NCBI RefSeq assembly: GCF_017305435.1
Contig: NZ_JAFKIP010000007.1
Span: 62,001-126,000 of the forward strand
Reading direction: 5' to 3'
DNA: 64,000 bases
Source: Microbacterium sp.
Lineage (GTDB): Bacteria > Actinomycetota > Actinomycetes > Actinomycetales > Microbacteriaceae
A model generated the notes under the pieces. The model made no database searches and was not told the origin of the DNA. It worked only from the letters and a program-made list of their open reading frames with translations. The position numbers were made by a program, and so were the translations under genes. Shown here in pieces: positions 8,054-16,503 of this stretch (positions within the stretch are counted from its first letter, which is position 1; each line of letters starts with the position of its first letter).

Positions 8054-8536
8054 ATGGTCGCTCTCGAACCCGTCGACGTCGCCGATCCCCGCGCGCGGGC
8101 GCTCCTCGCCGACTACTTCGCGATGCGCAGCCAGACGTTCCCCTCCGGTCCGGACGGCCGGACCTACCGGCCGGCGTTCCCGGAGGCGGCCGTGTTCACG
8201 CCGCCCGCGGGGGTCTTCCTCGTCCTCGTCGACGACGACGGACGGGATGCCGGGTGCGGCGGCATCCGCCGCCTCGACGACGGGCCGCACGGCATCCGAT
8301 ACGAGATCAAGCACCTCTACGTCGCGCCGTCGACCCGCGGTCGCGGCTGGGGACGGCTCCTCCTCGAGGGCCTGGAGGAGCGCGCGCGCGATCTCGGCGC
8401 CCGTGAGCTCGTCCTCGACACCCACCACACGCTCGAGGCGGCGGCCGCGCTGTACGCGCGCAGCGGCTACACCGCGACCGCGCCCTACAACGACAACCCG
8501 AACGCCACCGTGTGGTTACGTAAGATCCTGAGCTAG
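8054..8536 (+). CDS. GNAT family N-acetyltransferase
   Basis: 160 residues with the acetyl-CoA binding motif A in LYVAPSTRGRGWGRLLLEGLEERA (Q/R-x-x-G-x-G/A form) and motif B-like YARSGYT near the C-terminus. GNAT enzymes transfer acetyl groups to amines; the acceptor here cannot be deduced. ATG 8054 follows TAGCCT by 6 nt (leaderless type). Sequence composition matches the flanking core genes, unlike the next GNAT gene downstream. Confidence 0.82.
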   Translation: MVALEPVDVADPRARALLADYFAMRSQTFPSGPDGRTYRPAFPEAAVFTPPAGVFLVLVDDDGRDAGCGGIRRLDDGPHGIRYEIKHLYVAPSTRGRGWGRLLLEGLEERARDLGARELVLDTHHTLEAAAALYARSGYTATAPYNDNPNATVWLRKILS

Positions 8537-8728
8537 CGACGCGCATCATCTACTTCAACTCCGCCTTGACCGGGTAGCGCGCCTGCGGCCGAGCGGACGT
8601 AGCCTGAGGGGCGAGTTCGGCCTACCCGGTGGGTCCGGGAATGAGGCAGCCGCCTAGGGCGTGTCGCTAAAAGAGCGGTGAGCGTGCAGGAACTGCTGGG
8701 TGCGTTCGGCACGGACGGGTCGAGATGA
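8537..8728. other. Non-coding gap at the edge of an accessory patch
   Basis: No convincing gene. It holds an inverted repeat ACCGGGTAG (8569-8577) and its complement (8632-8640) with a 54-nt loop. The 8655-8675 segment, GGGCGTGTCGCTAAAAG, resembles the kind of terminal sequence found on IS5-type elements. Short frames on both strands show no recognisable family. I read it as scar sequence left of the acquired GNAT gene and IS remnant. Confidence 0.35.
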
Positions 8729-9217
8729 TCAACCCGCGGGCTGCTCCGTAGCGTCGGTCCACCGGAGCCAGACCGCCTCGGTCTCGGGCCACGGGGCAGT
8801 GGTCGCGGTGAACCCCTCTCGGAGGTAGAAGCCACGAACGCGTTCGTTGGTCGGCTCGTACTCCGTCATCAGGCCTTTGCCCTCCACGCGTGCGCGATTC
8901 TTGGCGGCGCGGACCAGGAGTCTGCCGATCCCCTTGCGCTGCTGGTCCGGAAGGACGTACAGCTTCCACATCACCAGGTCCTCCCCCAGCTCCTCCACGT
9001 GGACCATGCCGACGATGCCGTCTGTCGACTCCGCCACGTCGATATTCCCGGCTTGGATCGCGGAGCCAATAGCCTCGGTGCTCCAGAACTCGTCCAGGCC
9101 TGACATCACGTACTCAGCACCTCTGTCCGATCCGTATGTGGCTGGCCATGCGACTGTTCCGACGTAGCGCACTCCGTGAACGTCGTCCGGCAGCGCCCGG
9201 CGGACCGTGATCGTCAT
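8729..9217 (-). CDS. GNAT family N-acetyltransferase (accessory)
   Basis: 162 residues with a clear acetyl-CoA loop LYVLPDQQRKGIGRLLVRAAKNRA and the GNAT C-terminal pattern NERVRGFYLREGF. The N-terminal MTITVRRALPDDVHGV is typical of the superfamily. The acceptor is unknown. ATG 9217 is preceded at 7 nt by TAGTCT. Third positions are visibly less GC-rich than in neighbours. It sits between an IS-like scar and a decayed transposase, suggesting recent acquisition. Confidence 0.8.
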   Translation of the reverse strand: MTITVRRALPDDVHGVRYVGTVAWPATYGSDRGAEYVMSGLDEFWSTEAIGSAIQAGNIDVAESTDGIVGMVHVEELGEDLVMWKLYVLPDQQRKGIGRLLVRAAKNRARVEGKGLMTEYEPTNERVRGFYLREGFTATTAPWPETEAVWLRWTDATEQPAG

Positions 9218-9280
9218 GGCAAGGAGACTATGGCGTCTTGCTGGAGGATTCGGCTGCCGGTCGGCGAGTCTTGGGTGGTG

Positions 9281-9720
9281 TCGCGCGATGTGATCTCAGA
9301 TGAAACGTGGGCCGTGTTGTGCCGCTGTTCCCGCCCGTGAAGGCAACGGGTCGCCCGCCGGCCGACCGGCGCATGGTCGTCGAAGCAACGGCGTGGAGGC
9401 TCCGGACCGCAGCCCCGTGGCGTGACCTGCCTGAGCGGTTGGGGAGCTGGAACACGATCTACAGGAACTTCAACCGCTGGTCAGTCAACCGTGTCTGGGC
9501 CAGAGTGATGGAGCAGGTGCAGGCCATCGCCCACGGCCAGGATGAGTTGGACTGGGTGGTCTCGATCGAACCCACGAACGTCCGGGTGCATCAGCACGGC
9601 GCGACGCTCCCGCGCGACGCAGAGGGCAGGAACGAACTACAAGAAGTTCGGTCCTGAGGCCGCCGACCACGCGATCGGACGCCCGCATTCATCTTGAGCC
9701 CCGATCAGGCAGCCGACACC
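9281..9720 (+). mobile_element. Decayed IS5-family transposase (frameshifted, truncated)
   Basis: Pieces of one IS5-type transposase appear in three frames. VISDETWAVL begins at 9290. After a frameshift near 9317 comes LFPPVKATGRPP followed by RLRTAAPWRDLPERLGSWNT and VSIEPTNVRVHQHGA (the usual VSIDSTxxRAHQH region, here with D changed to E). After a second shift near 9630 comes NYKKFGPEAADHAIGR, then a stop. The catalytic C-terminal half is missing. The intact frame of 9307-9657 is therefore part of a pseudogene. The 9720-9819 stretch contains nothing I recognise. Confidence 0.72.
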
Positions 9721-9819
9721 AGCGCGCTGAGCGCGACGCTGGCGGAGATCCGTATCGCCGCCCGAACGCGACCCGCTGGTACGCGAAGGCCGTCTGAGTC
9801 GCGCGGATCCGCGGCACGC

Positions 9820-10437
9820 TCAGACCGGGAGCGCCTCGGGCAGCCCCGTGCGCAGTTCGACCGGCAGATGCGCGAGGTCGTTGTGCAACGCGAGCGTCCA
9901 GGGGCGGCCCGGGCGCTGCGCGAGGACGGTGAGCCCGCAGTTGGCCTGGTTGATCGTCATCCAGCGCCAGTCCGGCGCGTCGAGCACCTCGCGCACGAAC
10001 CAGGCGATGACGAAGTTGTGCGTGATCAGGAGCTCGTGCGACCCGGGCTTGCGGACGAGAAACTCTCCCACTGCGTCCGCCATCTGCGCACTCCCGGCCT
10101 CGATGTCCGCCTCGGTGATCGACCCGAAGAAGCCGTCGTACGCGGGCGGCATGTCCGCGCCGGGACCGCTCGGGATGCAGTCGAACAGCAGGGCCGACGG
10201 CTCGGGCTCGACCGAGGGAAGCCGCTGCGCCACGGCTCGGGCGGTCTCAGCGGCCCGCTCGAGAGGCGAGTGCCAGACCGCGTCGAGCGGCACGCCGGAG
10301 AGGCGATCGGCGATCAGTTCGGCCTGACGCCGGCCGCGCGGCGACAGCGGTCCGTCCTCGAGCCCGTGCTCGGCGTCGAGGTGCTCGCCGTGGCGCACGA
10401 GATACAGATAATGCGTCACAGCAGCTCGTCTCGACAT
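9820..10437 (-). CDS. Histidine phosphatase family protein
   Basis: 205 residues of the phosphoglycerate-mutase-like superfamily. The catalytic histidine is in VRHGE at residues 14-18, the LSPRGRRQAE helix follows, HSPLERAAETA carries the phosphate-binding arginine, and the second histidine is in LLITHNFVIAW. Such enzymes remove phosphate through a phospho-histidine. Substrate is unknown. ATG 10437 is used; TAGGCT lies 18 nt upstream. An alternative GTG start just before THYLYLVRHGE would shorten it by six residues. Confidence 0.85.
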   Translation of the reverse strand: MSRRAAVTHYLYLVRHGEHLDAEHGLEDGPLSPRGRRQAELIADRLSGVPLDAVWHSPLERAAETARAVAQRLPSVEPEPSALLFDCIPSGPGADMPPAYDGFFGSITEADIEAGSAQMADAVGEFLVRKPGSHELLITHNFVIAWFVREVLDAPDWRWMTINQANCGLTVLAQRPGRPWTLALHNDLAHLPVELRTGLPEALPV

Positions 10438-10543
10438 CGGGGGGATGATGAGGCCAGCCTACGTCAGCGCCGTCGCATCGCCGAGGCGGTTGCGTGTGCG
10501 AGCATTCGGCGCTACCCGGATGCCGCGGACGACGCGCGTCGCG

Positions 10544-11584
10544 CTACTGCGCCGCTTTGGCGATCTCGGCCAGCTGCGCCCGGCTGAGCTTCACCCCGAC
10601 GCCCTGCACGAGCTCCGCGACGTGCTGGACGGCGTAGGCGTTCACCACGGGTGCGACGACCGTGCGCTGGGCGAGCAGCCAGGCGATCGCGACCGCGGAC
10701 GTCGGGATCGACAGCTCCGCCGCGATGCGGTCCATCGCACGCAGCGTGCGTTGACCACGGCGGTTCATCGCCGCCGCGAGCTGCGAGCCGCGGACGGATG
10801 CCGCGACCTGCGACCGGGTCCGGTGCATGCCGGAGAGGAACCCGTGCTCGAGCGGCTGCGACGGCGTGACGGCGATGCCCTGCGCCCCCGCCACGAGGCG
10901 CAGATCCTGGTCGTACGCGCCCTGTCGCAGCACATTGAACGGCACGCTCAGCGCCGAGAAACGCGGGTACCCCGCCGAGGAGAGGATGCGGGCCTCGACC
11001 AATTGGGCGGCCGTGTGCCCGACGGAGCCGAGCGCCCGCACCTTGCCGGCCTCGATCAGCCATTCCGCCGTCGCGAGCGTGTCTTCGAGCGGCGTCTGCG
11101 TCTCGGCGGTGGCGTCGAGGTACAGCACGTCGATGCGGTCCGTCTGCAGGCGCGTGAGGGATGCCTCGACCGAACGGATGAGGTTCACGGAGCCGAGTCC
11201 GGGGTGATCGGGGTTCGTCCCCACGCGCACGCACAGGACGGTGGAGTCGCGCGCGCGTCGGCGCGCCATCCACTCGCCGATGATGTGCTCGCTGCGCCCC
11301 GCGGCATCCGCGTCGGAGGCCGTGATGGCGTTGCCACCGCGTTCCCGATAGGCGTCGAGGATGGCGTGGGCGGCCGTCAGGTCGACGTGCCAGCCGAACT
11401 CGGCACCGCCGAGGATGAGCGGGAAGACGCGGACGCCGGCCTCCCCGAGGGGAACGCGCAGCGCCGCACCGAGCGGTGCTCCCTGCACGGGGATGGGCGC
11501 GGACGGGTGGGCAGGCAACGTCGTCACCGCGGCCGCATCGGCGCGCGTCGACGCCGGCGTCGCACCTACACCGAAGAAACCCAT
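10544..11584 (-). CDS. Aldo/keto-reductase homologue lacking the catalytic tetrad
   Basis: About 346 residues with the AKR barrel pattern: LILGGAEFGW, GRSEHIIGEW, RSVEASLTRLQTDRIDVLYL, GKVRALGSVGHTAAQL, AIAWLLAQ. The four catalytic positions are all changed: Asp to Thr88, Tyr to Asp93, Lys to Arg120 and His to Asp157. It is therefore unlikely to reduce carbonyls the usual way and may be a regulatory or binding pseudo-enzyme. ATG 11584 (MGFFGV) has a G-rich Shine-Dalgarno in GAGGGGG; the frame is open up to 11743, so an earlier start is possible. No frameshift or stop is seen. Confidence 0.75.
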   Translation of the reverse strand: MGFFGVGATPASTRADAAAVTTLPAHPSAPIPVQGAPLGAALRVPLGEAGVRVFPLILGGAEFGWHVDLTAAHAILDAYRERGGNAITASDADAAGRSEHIIGEWMARRRARDSTVLCVRVGTNPDHPGLGSVNLIRSVEASLTRLQTDRIDVLYLDATAETQTPLEDTLATAEWLIEAGKVRALGSVGHTAAQLVEARILSSAGYPRFSALSVPFNVLRQGAYDQDLRLVAGAQGIAVTPSQPLEHGFLSGMHRTRSQVAASVRGSQLAAAMNRRGQRTLRAMDRIAAELSIPTSAVAIAWLLAQRTVVAPVVNAYAVQHVAELVQGVGVKLSRAQLAEIAKAAQ

Positions 11585-11784
11585 CTCCCACCCCCTCACG
11601 GACTCGTCCGCTCTCGGGAGCTGCATCATCCGCATCCCCCGATGCGTAGTACCGAGGGTAGGCCAGGGCGCCGACACGCCCGCGCATTGCGGGGAACCCC
11701 CGGTAAACATTGCATAACGCTTTGATCTCGGGATCGCTCCCATGGCCGCGGTGTCCCCCGAACGGGCGACACCGCGCAGACAGA

Positions 11785-11827
11785 ACGGATGCCCGCCCCT
11801 CCGAGTCGGGAGGAGACGGGCATCCGT
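11785..11827 (-). terminator. Terminator of pnp
   Basis: A perfect 11-bp stem, ACGGATGCCCG (11785-11795) against CGGGCATCCGT (11817-11827), with an inner CCTCC/GGAGG pair, begins 24 nt after the pnp stop. On the minus strand it is followed by a modest T-rich TTCTGTCTG. Confidence 0.7.
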
Positions 11828-11850
11828 CGTCAGTGCGGCCTCAGGCCGGA

Positions 11851-14133
11851 TCAGCCTTCGGCGGGCGCGTCGCCGGGGCCTTCGCTCGCGGCCGCGGAAC
11901 CCTCCTGGTCGGCGGCCTCCTCGAGCACGGGCTCGAGCGACAGCTTGCCGCGGTCGTCGATCTTCGTGATCTTGACGAGGATCTTCTGACCGACACCGAG
12001 CACGTCTTCGACGTTCTCGACGCGCTTGCCACCGGCGAGCTTGCGGACCTCGCTGATGTGCAGCAGGCCGTCCTTGCCGGGCAGGAGCGACACGAACGCG
12101 CCGAACGTCGCGATCTTGACGACGGTTCCGAGGAACTGCTCACCGACCTCGGGGTTCGTCGGGTTGGCGATGGCGTTGACCTGCGCACGTGCCGCCTCGG
12201 CCGAGGGACCGTCGGTCGCGCCGATGTAGACGGTGCCGTCCTCCTCGATCGAGATCTGCGCGCCGGTCTCGTCCTGGATCGCGTTGATCGTCTTGCCCTT
12301 CGGGCCGATCAGCTCACCGATCTTGTCGACGGGGATCTGCACGCTGATCACGCGCGGAGCCGTCGGCGCCATCTCGTCGGGAGCATCGATCGCGGCGTTC
12401 AGCACGTTCAGGATCGTCATGCGGGCTTCCTTGGCCTGCGTGAGCGCGGCGGTCAGCACCGACGACGGGATGCCGTCGAGCTTCGTGTCGAGCTGGATCG
12501 CCGTGACGAACTCGCTCGTACCCGCGACCTTGAAGTCCATGTCGCCGAGGGCGTCCTCGGCACCGAGGATGTCGGTCAGCGCGGCGTAGCGCGTCTGGCC
12601 GTCGACCTGGTCGGAGACGAGACCCATCGCGATGCCGGCGACGGGAGCGCGCAGCGGCACACCCGCGTTCAGGAGCGACAGGGTCGAGGCGCAGACCGAG
12701 CCCATCGACGTCGAGCCGTTGGAGCCGAGCGCCTCGGAGACCTGACGGATCGCGTAGGGGAACTCCTCGCGGCTCGGCAGCACCGGCACGAGGGCGCGCT
12801 CGGCCAGGAAGCCGTGCCCGATCTCGCGACGCTTCGGCGAACCGACGCGGCCGGTCTCACCGGTCGAGTACGGCGGGAAGTTGTAGTGGTGCATGTAGCG
12901 CTTGTGCGTGACGGGCGACAGCGAGTCGATCTGCTGCTCCATCTTGAGCATGTTCAGCGTCGTGACGCCCAGGATCTGGGTCTCACCGCGCTGGAAGATC
13001 GCCGAGCCGTGCACGCGCGGGATCACCTGGACCTCGGCATCCAGCGGACGGATGTCCGCCAGGCCGCGACCGTCGATACGGACGCCCTCGCTGAGGATGC
13101 GACCGCGGACGATGGTCTTGGTGACCGACTTGTAGGCGGCCGAGAACTCGAGCGTCGCAACGGCGGGGAGCTCCCCCGCCTCGACGGCGGCGAGCAGCTG
13201 CGCCTTGACGTCGTCCTTGACGGCGTCGTCGGCGTTCTGACGCTCGACCTTGTCGGCGATCTGGTACACCGGCAGCAGACGATCGTAGGAACGGCCGGCG
13301 ACGAAGTCGTAGACCTCCTGGCTGTACGCGGGGAAGACCGGGTACGGCTGGATCTCCTTGGCGGCGGTGTTCGCGACGACGTTCTGCGCCGCGACGAGCT
13401 CCTTGATGAACGGCTTGGATGCCTCCAGGCCCTGCGCCACGACCTCTTCGGACGGCTTGGTGGCGCCGCCCTTGATGAGGTTCCAGCTGTTCTCGGTGGC
13501 CTCGGCCTCGACCATCATGATCGCGACGTCGCCGTCGGGCAGGACACGACCGGCGACCATCAGGTCGAACACCGCCTCCTCCACCTGCGCGGCGTTCGGG
13601 AACGCGACCCACTGGTCGGCGTTCTCACCGTGGCCCGGGATGAGCGCGAGTCGGACGCCGGCGATCGGGCCGGAGAACGGCAGACCGGAGATCTGCGTCG
13701 AGAGGGATGCCGCGTTGATCGCGAGCGCGTCGTAGAACTCGCCCGGCGCGATCGACAGGACGGTGACGACGATCTGGACCTCGTTGCGCAGGCCGTCGAC
13801 GAACGACGGGCGCAGCGGGCGGTCGATGAGACGGCAGACGAGGATCGCCTCCGTGGAGGGACGGCCCTCGCGGCGGAAGAACGAGCCGGGGATCTTGCCC
13901 GCGGCGTACGAGCGCTCTTCGACGTCGACGGTCAGCGGGAAGAAGTCGAAGCCCTCGCGAGGGTGCTTGCCGGCGGACGTCGCCGACAGGATCATCGTCT
14001 CCTCGTCGAGGTACGCGGCGACCGCGCCCTGCGCCTGCTGCGCGAGGCGTCCGGTCTCGAAGCGGATGGTGCGGGTGCCGAAGCGGCCGTTGTCGAGAAC
14101 GGCTTCTGCGGCGGTGATTTCAGGACCTTCCAA
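11851..14133 (-). CDS. pnp: Polyribonucleotide nucleotidyltransferase (PNPase)
   Basis: Phosphorolytic 3'-5' exoribonuclease and RNA polymerising enzyme of mRNA turnover. The 760 residues contain two RNase PH domains (about 10-240 and 330-560), a linking helical domain, a KH domain with [16 protein letters not shown], and an S1 domain with [20 protein letters not shown]. It ends in a short acidic Ala/Gly tail. The start is TTG at 14133, preceded by AAGGAGA at 7-nt spacing. rpsO, which usually precedes pnp, lies 16 kb away. A leader of nearly 300 nt with hairpins precedes the gene, consistent with post-transcriptional autoregulation known for pnp elsewhere. Confidence 0.96.
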   Translation of the reverse strand: MEGPEITAAEAVLDNGRFGTRTIRFETGRLAQQAQGAVAAYLDEETMILSATSAGKHPREGFDFFPLTVDVEERSYAAGKIPGSFFRREGRPSTEAILVCRLIDRPLRPSFVDGLRNEVQIVVTVLSIAPGEFYDALAINAASLSTQISGLPFSGPIAGVRLALIPGHGENADQWVAFPNAAQVEEAVFDLMVAGRVLPDGDVAIMMVEAEATENSWNLIKGGATKPSEEVVAQGLEASKPFIKELVAAQNVVANTAAKEIQPYPVFPAYSQEVYDFVAGRSYDRLLPVYQIADKVERQNADDAVKDDVKAQLLAAVEAGELPAVATLEFSAAYKSVTKTIVRGRILSEGVRIDGRGLADIRPLDAEVQVIPRVHGSAIFQRGETQILGVTTLNMLKMEQQIDSLSPVTHKRYMHHYNFPPYSTGETGRVGSPKRREIGHGFLAERALVPVLPSREEFPYAIRQVSEALGSNGSTSMGSVCASTLSLLNAGVPLRAPVAGIAMGLVSDQVDGQTRYAALTDILGAEDALGDMDFKVAGTSEFVTAIQLDTKLDGIPSSVLTAALTQAKEARMTILNVLNAAIDAPDEMAPTAPRVISVQIPVDKIGELIGPKGKTINAIQDETGAQISIEEDGTVYIGATDGPSAEAARAQVNAIANPTNPEVGEQFLGTVVKIATFGAFVSLLPGKDGLLHISEVRKLAGGKRVENVEDVLGVGQKILVKITKIDDRGKLSLEPVLEEAADQEGSAAASEGPGDAPAEG

Positions 14134-14427
14134 GAGGTCTCTCCTTCTTTGTTTAGACTCGCACGCGCGTTTCGCGCGCGAGATCGTGCGAAGGAGCGGA
14201 GCAGGCGGATCCAGACGCGCGGCTGTGCCGCGCCGCCAGCGCTGGCCACCAGTAGAAAGCCACCCTGCGCGTGATCGGGCGACGCCGCACGTCGCGGCAC
14301 TCGATCACGGAAGAGGAACCCACCACAGGAGACCAGCTTCCCGCCGGTCCGCTCCAGATGCCGCAGAGATTCCACGGCATCCTGTTCCACCCTATCAGCC
14401 GTCGCCACGCCCACGTAGGGTGGGGGC
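14134..14427 (-). other. Structured non-coding region upstream of pnp
   Basis: No gene is visible in these 294 bp. They separate divergent pnp and the DUF5302 gene. CGTGATCG (14270-14277) pairs with CGATCACG (14302-14309) around an inner GCGAC/GTCGC pair, and CGCGCG-TTT-CGCGCG forms another hairpin near 14164-14178. If transcribed with pnp, this would be a long structured leader. The last 12 bp hold the TAGGGT -10 of the DUF5302 gene. Confidence 0.5.
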
Positions 14428-14601
14428 ATGAGCACCGACGACCAGACGGCGACCGACGAGATGAAGCGCAAGTTCAAGGAGGCGCTCGACAAGAAGAACG
14501 CACATCACCGCAGCGGCGAGGCGCACCTCGACGGCGACTCCGCGATCCACGGGACGCACGGCGCCGAGACCAAGCGCACGTTCCGCCGCAAGAGCGGCTG
14601 A
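14428..14601 (+). CDS. DUF5302 family small protein
   Basis: 57 residues, strongly charged: MSTDDQTATDEMKRKFKEAL, then HHRSGEAHLDGDS and a basic tail TKRTFRRKSG. I recognise it as the actinobacterial DUF5302 pattern, a short conserved protein of unknown function with an invariant HG-rich, RRKSG-like end. ATG 14428 follows TAGGGT by exactly 6 nt (leaderless type). A second tiny acidic gene follows after 27 nt. Confidence 0.75.
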   Translation: MSTDDQTATDEMKRKFKEALDKKNAHHRSGEAHLDGDSAIHGTHGAETKRTFRRKSG

Positions 14602-14628
14602 GACGCAGACACGAGAGACGAGAGCGAC

Positions 14629-14793
14629 ATGAGCGACACGAACATCCCCTCCGACGAGTCCGCGGCCCCCGAGCTCGGTGAGGACGTCCCTTCCGTGACG
14701 GAGGAGGACGACCTGAGCCGCGCCGAGCAGATCGAGAACGAACGTCGACTCGCGCTCGAGGTCGAGGAGTTCGAGGGCGGCATCCAGGGCTGA
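14629..14793 (+). CDS. Small acidic protein, unknown function
   Basis: 54 residues, very acidic: MSDTNIPSDESAAPELGEDV, then a region that could form a helix (SRAEQIENERRLALEVEEFE). No family recognised. AGACGAGAG lies upstream as a weak Shine-Dalgarno. It follows the DUF5302 gene by 27 nt in the same direction and is closed by a strong hairpin, so it fits a two-gene transcript. Support is the coding-like composition, its position and the downstream terminator. Confidence 0.6.
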   Translation: MSDTNIPSDESAAPELGEDVPSVTEEDDLSRAEQIENERRLALEVEEFEGGIQG

Positions 14794-14844
14794 GCAGGGC
14801 CGATCGGCGCCGATCACAGCGCCGACCACGACGCCGTCCGGCAC

Positions 14845-14888
14845 GCACGAGGGCCCGGCATCCACTGACGGATGCCGGGCCCTCGTGC
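14845..14888. terminator. Bidirectional terminator between small-gene pair and dctA
   Basis: A perfect 19-bp stem (14845-14863 against 14870-14888) with a 6-nt loop lies between two convergent genes: 51 bp after the small acidic gene's stop and 31 bp after the dctA stop. Confidence 0.85.
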
Positions 14889-14919
14889 GCGGCGCTGTGC
14901 GATCGCCCGCACGCAGAGA

Positions 14920-16362
14920 TCAGTGCACGCCGGTGCTCTCGCGCGCCCGCCGGCGCTCCTCCTTGGCGGCGGCCTCGTCGAGGGCCGCCTCGTGAAGACC
15001 CGCGGTCCCGACCGTGCGGTCGGCGATCGGTGCGCCGTGGTCGTCTCCCGCGAGCGTCGCCTCGTCGAAGGGCGCCCGGCCGGCGAGGACGGCGCGCACC
15101 TGCTCGCGATCGACCTGCTTCGTCCAGGTGCCGATGAGCAGGGTCGCCACCGCATTGCCGGTGAAGTTCGTGACCGCTCGCCCCTCGGACATGAATCGGT
15201 CGATGCCGACGATGACGCCCACCCCGTTGACGAGGTCGGGACGGAAGGCGTGGAGGCCGCCCGCGAGGGTCGCGAGGCCCGCACCGGTGACGCCTGCGGC
15301 GCCCTTCGAGGCGATGATCATGAAGACCAGCAGACCGATCTGCTCGGGGATCGACATCGGCATCCCCATTCCGGAGGCGATGAACAGCGACGCCATCGTG
15401 AGGTAGATCGCGGTGCCGTCGAGGTTGAACGAGTAGCCCGTCGGCACCGTGATGCCGACGACCGGCTTCGAGACGCCCAGGTGCTCCATCTTGGCGATCA
15501 GGCGCGGGAGCGCCGACTCGCTCGAGGACGTGCCGACGATCAGCAGGTACTCGCGGCCGAGGTACTTCATGAGGCTGAGGATGTTCACCCGGGTCACGGC
15601 ATACAGCAGGGGGCCCAGGACGACGAAGACGAACACCGCGCAGGTGATGTAGAAGGCGATCATGAGGATGCCGAGGCTCACGATGGCCGCGAAGCCGGTC
15701 TTGCCGACGACGGCGGCGATCGCACCGAACGCGCCGATCGGCGCGAGCCACAGGATCATGCCGAGGATCCGGAACACGAGGGCCTGCAGGTTCTTGACGG
15801 CGGTCATGATCGGGGCGCCCTTGTCGCCCATCTTCTGCAGCGCGAAGCCGACGAGCAGGGCGATGAAGAGCACCTGGAGCACGCTCTCCCCCGTGAACGC
15901 CGAGAAGAACGTCGTCGGGATGATCCCCATGATGAACTCGGTCGTCGACTTCGCCTCGATCGTCGAGGTGTCGTAGGTCGAGGAGCTCATGTCGAGACCG
16001 GTGCCCGGGTGGATGACATTGCCCACGACGAGTCCGATGAACAGGGCGAAGGTCGTCATGACCATGAAGTAGCCGAGCGCGAGGCCGCCGATCCGCCCGA
16101 CCGTCGCGGCCTTCGCGATCGATCCGACTCCGACCACGATCGTGCAGAAGATGATCGGGGCGATCATCATCTTGATGAGGTTGACGAAGGCCTTGCCGAT
16201 CGGCTCGAGGCCCTTCGCGAACTCGGGCCAGACGAGGCCGACCGTGGCGCCCAGGACGACGGCGACGATGACCGAGACGTAGAGCCACGTGTGTTTGTCC
16301 CACGCGCTCTTCCCGCGGCGCCAATTATGACCCGGGAGTCGGAAGGATGTGGTGAGAGCCAT
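14920..16362 (-). CDS. dctA: C4-dicarboxylate transporter, DctA type
   Basis: 480-residue sodium/proton-coupled symporter of the DAACS family, expected to import succinate, fumarate and malate. Features include about eight membrane segments, LIKMMIAPIIFCTIVVGVGS, the serine-rich hairpin loop motif GTSSSESALPRL, and TGYSFNLDGTAIYLTMA and SKGAAGVTGAGLATLA in the transport core. ATG 16362 has a perfect AGGAGG Shine-Dalgarno, so the long upstream open frame is ignored. It is divergent from a CitA/DcuS-type kinase and its regulator, which probably control it. The C-terminal 60 residues are charged and soluble. Confidence 0.92.
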   Translation of the reverse strand: MALTTSFRLPGHNWRRGKSAWDKHTWLYVSVIVAVVLGATVGLVWPEFAKGLEPIGKAFVNLIKMMIAPIIFCTIVVGVGSIAKAATVGRIGGLALGYFMVMTTFALFIGLVVGNVIHPGTGLDMSSSTYDTSTIEAKSTTEFIMGIIPTTFFSAFTGESVLQVLFIALLVGFALQKMGDKGAPIMTAVKNLQALVFRILGMILWLAPIGAFGAIAAVVGKTGFAAIVSLGILMIAFYITCAVFVFVVLGPLLYAVTRVNILSLMKYLGREYLLIVGTSSSESALPRLIAKMEHLGVSKPVVGITVPTGYSFNLDGTAIYLTMASLFIASGMGMPMSIPEQIGLLVFMIIASKGAAGVTGAGLATLAGGLHAFRPDLVNGVGVIVGIDRFMSEGRAVTNFTGNAVATLLIGTWTKQVDREQVRAVLAGRAPFDEATLAGDDHGAPIADRTVGTAGLHEAALDEAAAKEERRRARESTGVH

Positions 16363-16396
16363 GGGGAGCCTCCTGAGGTGAACGGTCGATGTTCGG

Positions 16397-16416
16397 CGCC
16401 ACCTCCGTCGGTGGCG
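16397..16416. promoter_or_regulatory. Palindrome in the dctA/dctS intergenic region
   Basis: CGCCACC (16397-16403) and GGTGGCG (16410-16416) flank 6 nt in the 141-bp gap between dctA and the kinase gene. It lies 35 bp upstream of the dctA start. A binding site for the adjacent response regulator is a reasonable guess, not shown. Confidence 0.35.
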
Positions 16417-16503
16417 ATGGATCCAGGGTGCGGCGCTGGCCGCCGGCGCAGCACTTGTGGTCGTATTGGTCTCGCGGCCCACGCCGCGGGAAGGGTGCGG
16501 ACG

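Noticed and set aside
9307-9657. An intact transposase gene
   Set aside because: The frame starts after a frameshift, lacks the first ten codons of the family and stops before the catalytic half; matching pieces lie in other frames.
11710-14274. An 854-codon plus-strand frame
   Set aside because: Antisense to pnp; the minus strand encodes a full PNPase with all its domains.
14872-16503. An N-terminal extension of the sensor kinase of more than 500 codons
   Set aside because: The frame runs antisense through dctA and has charged low-complexity composition. The kinase starts at 16504, just before its first membrane segment.
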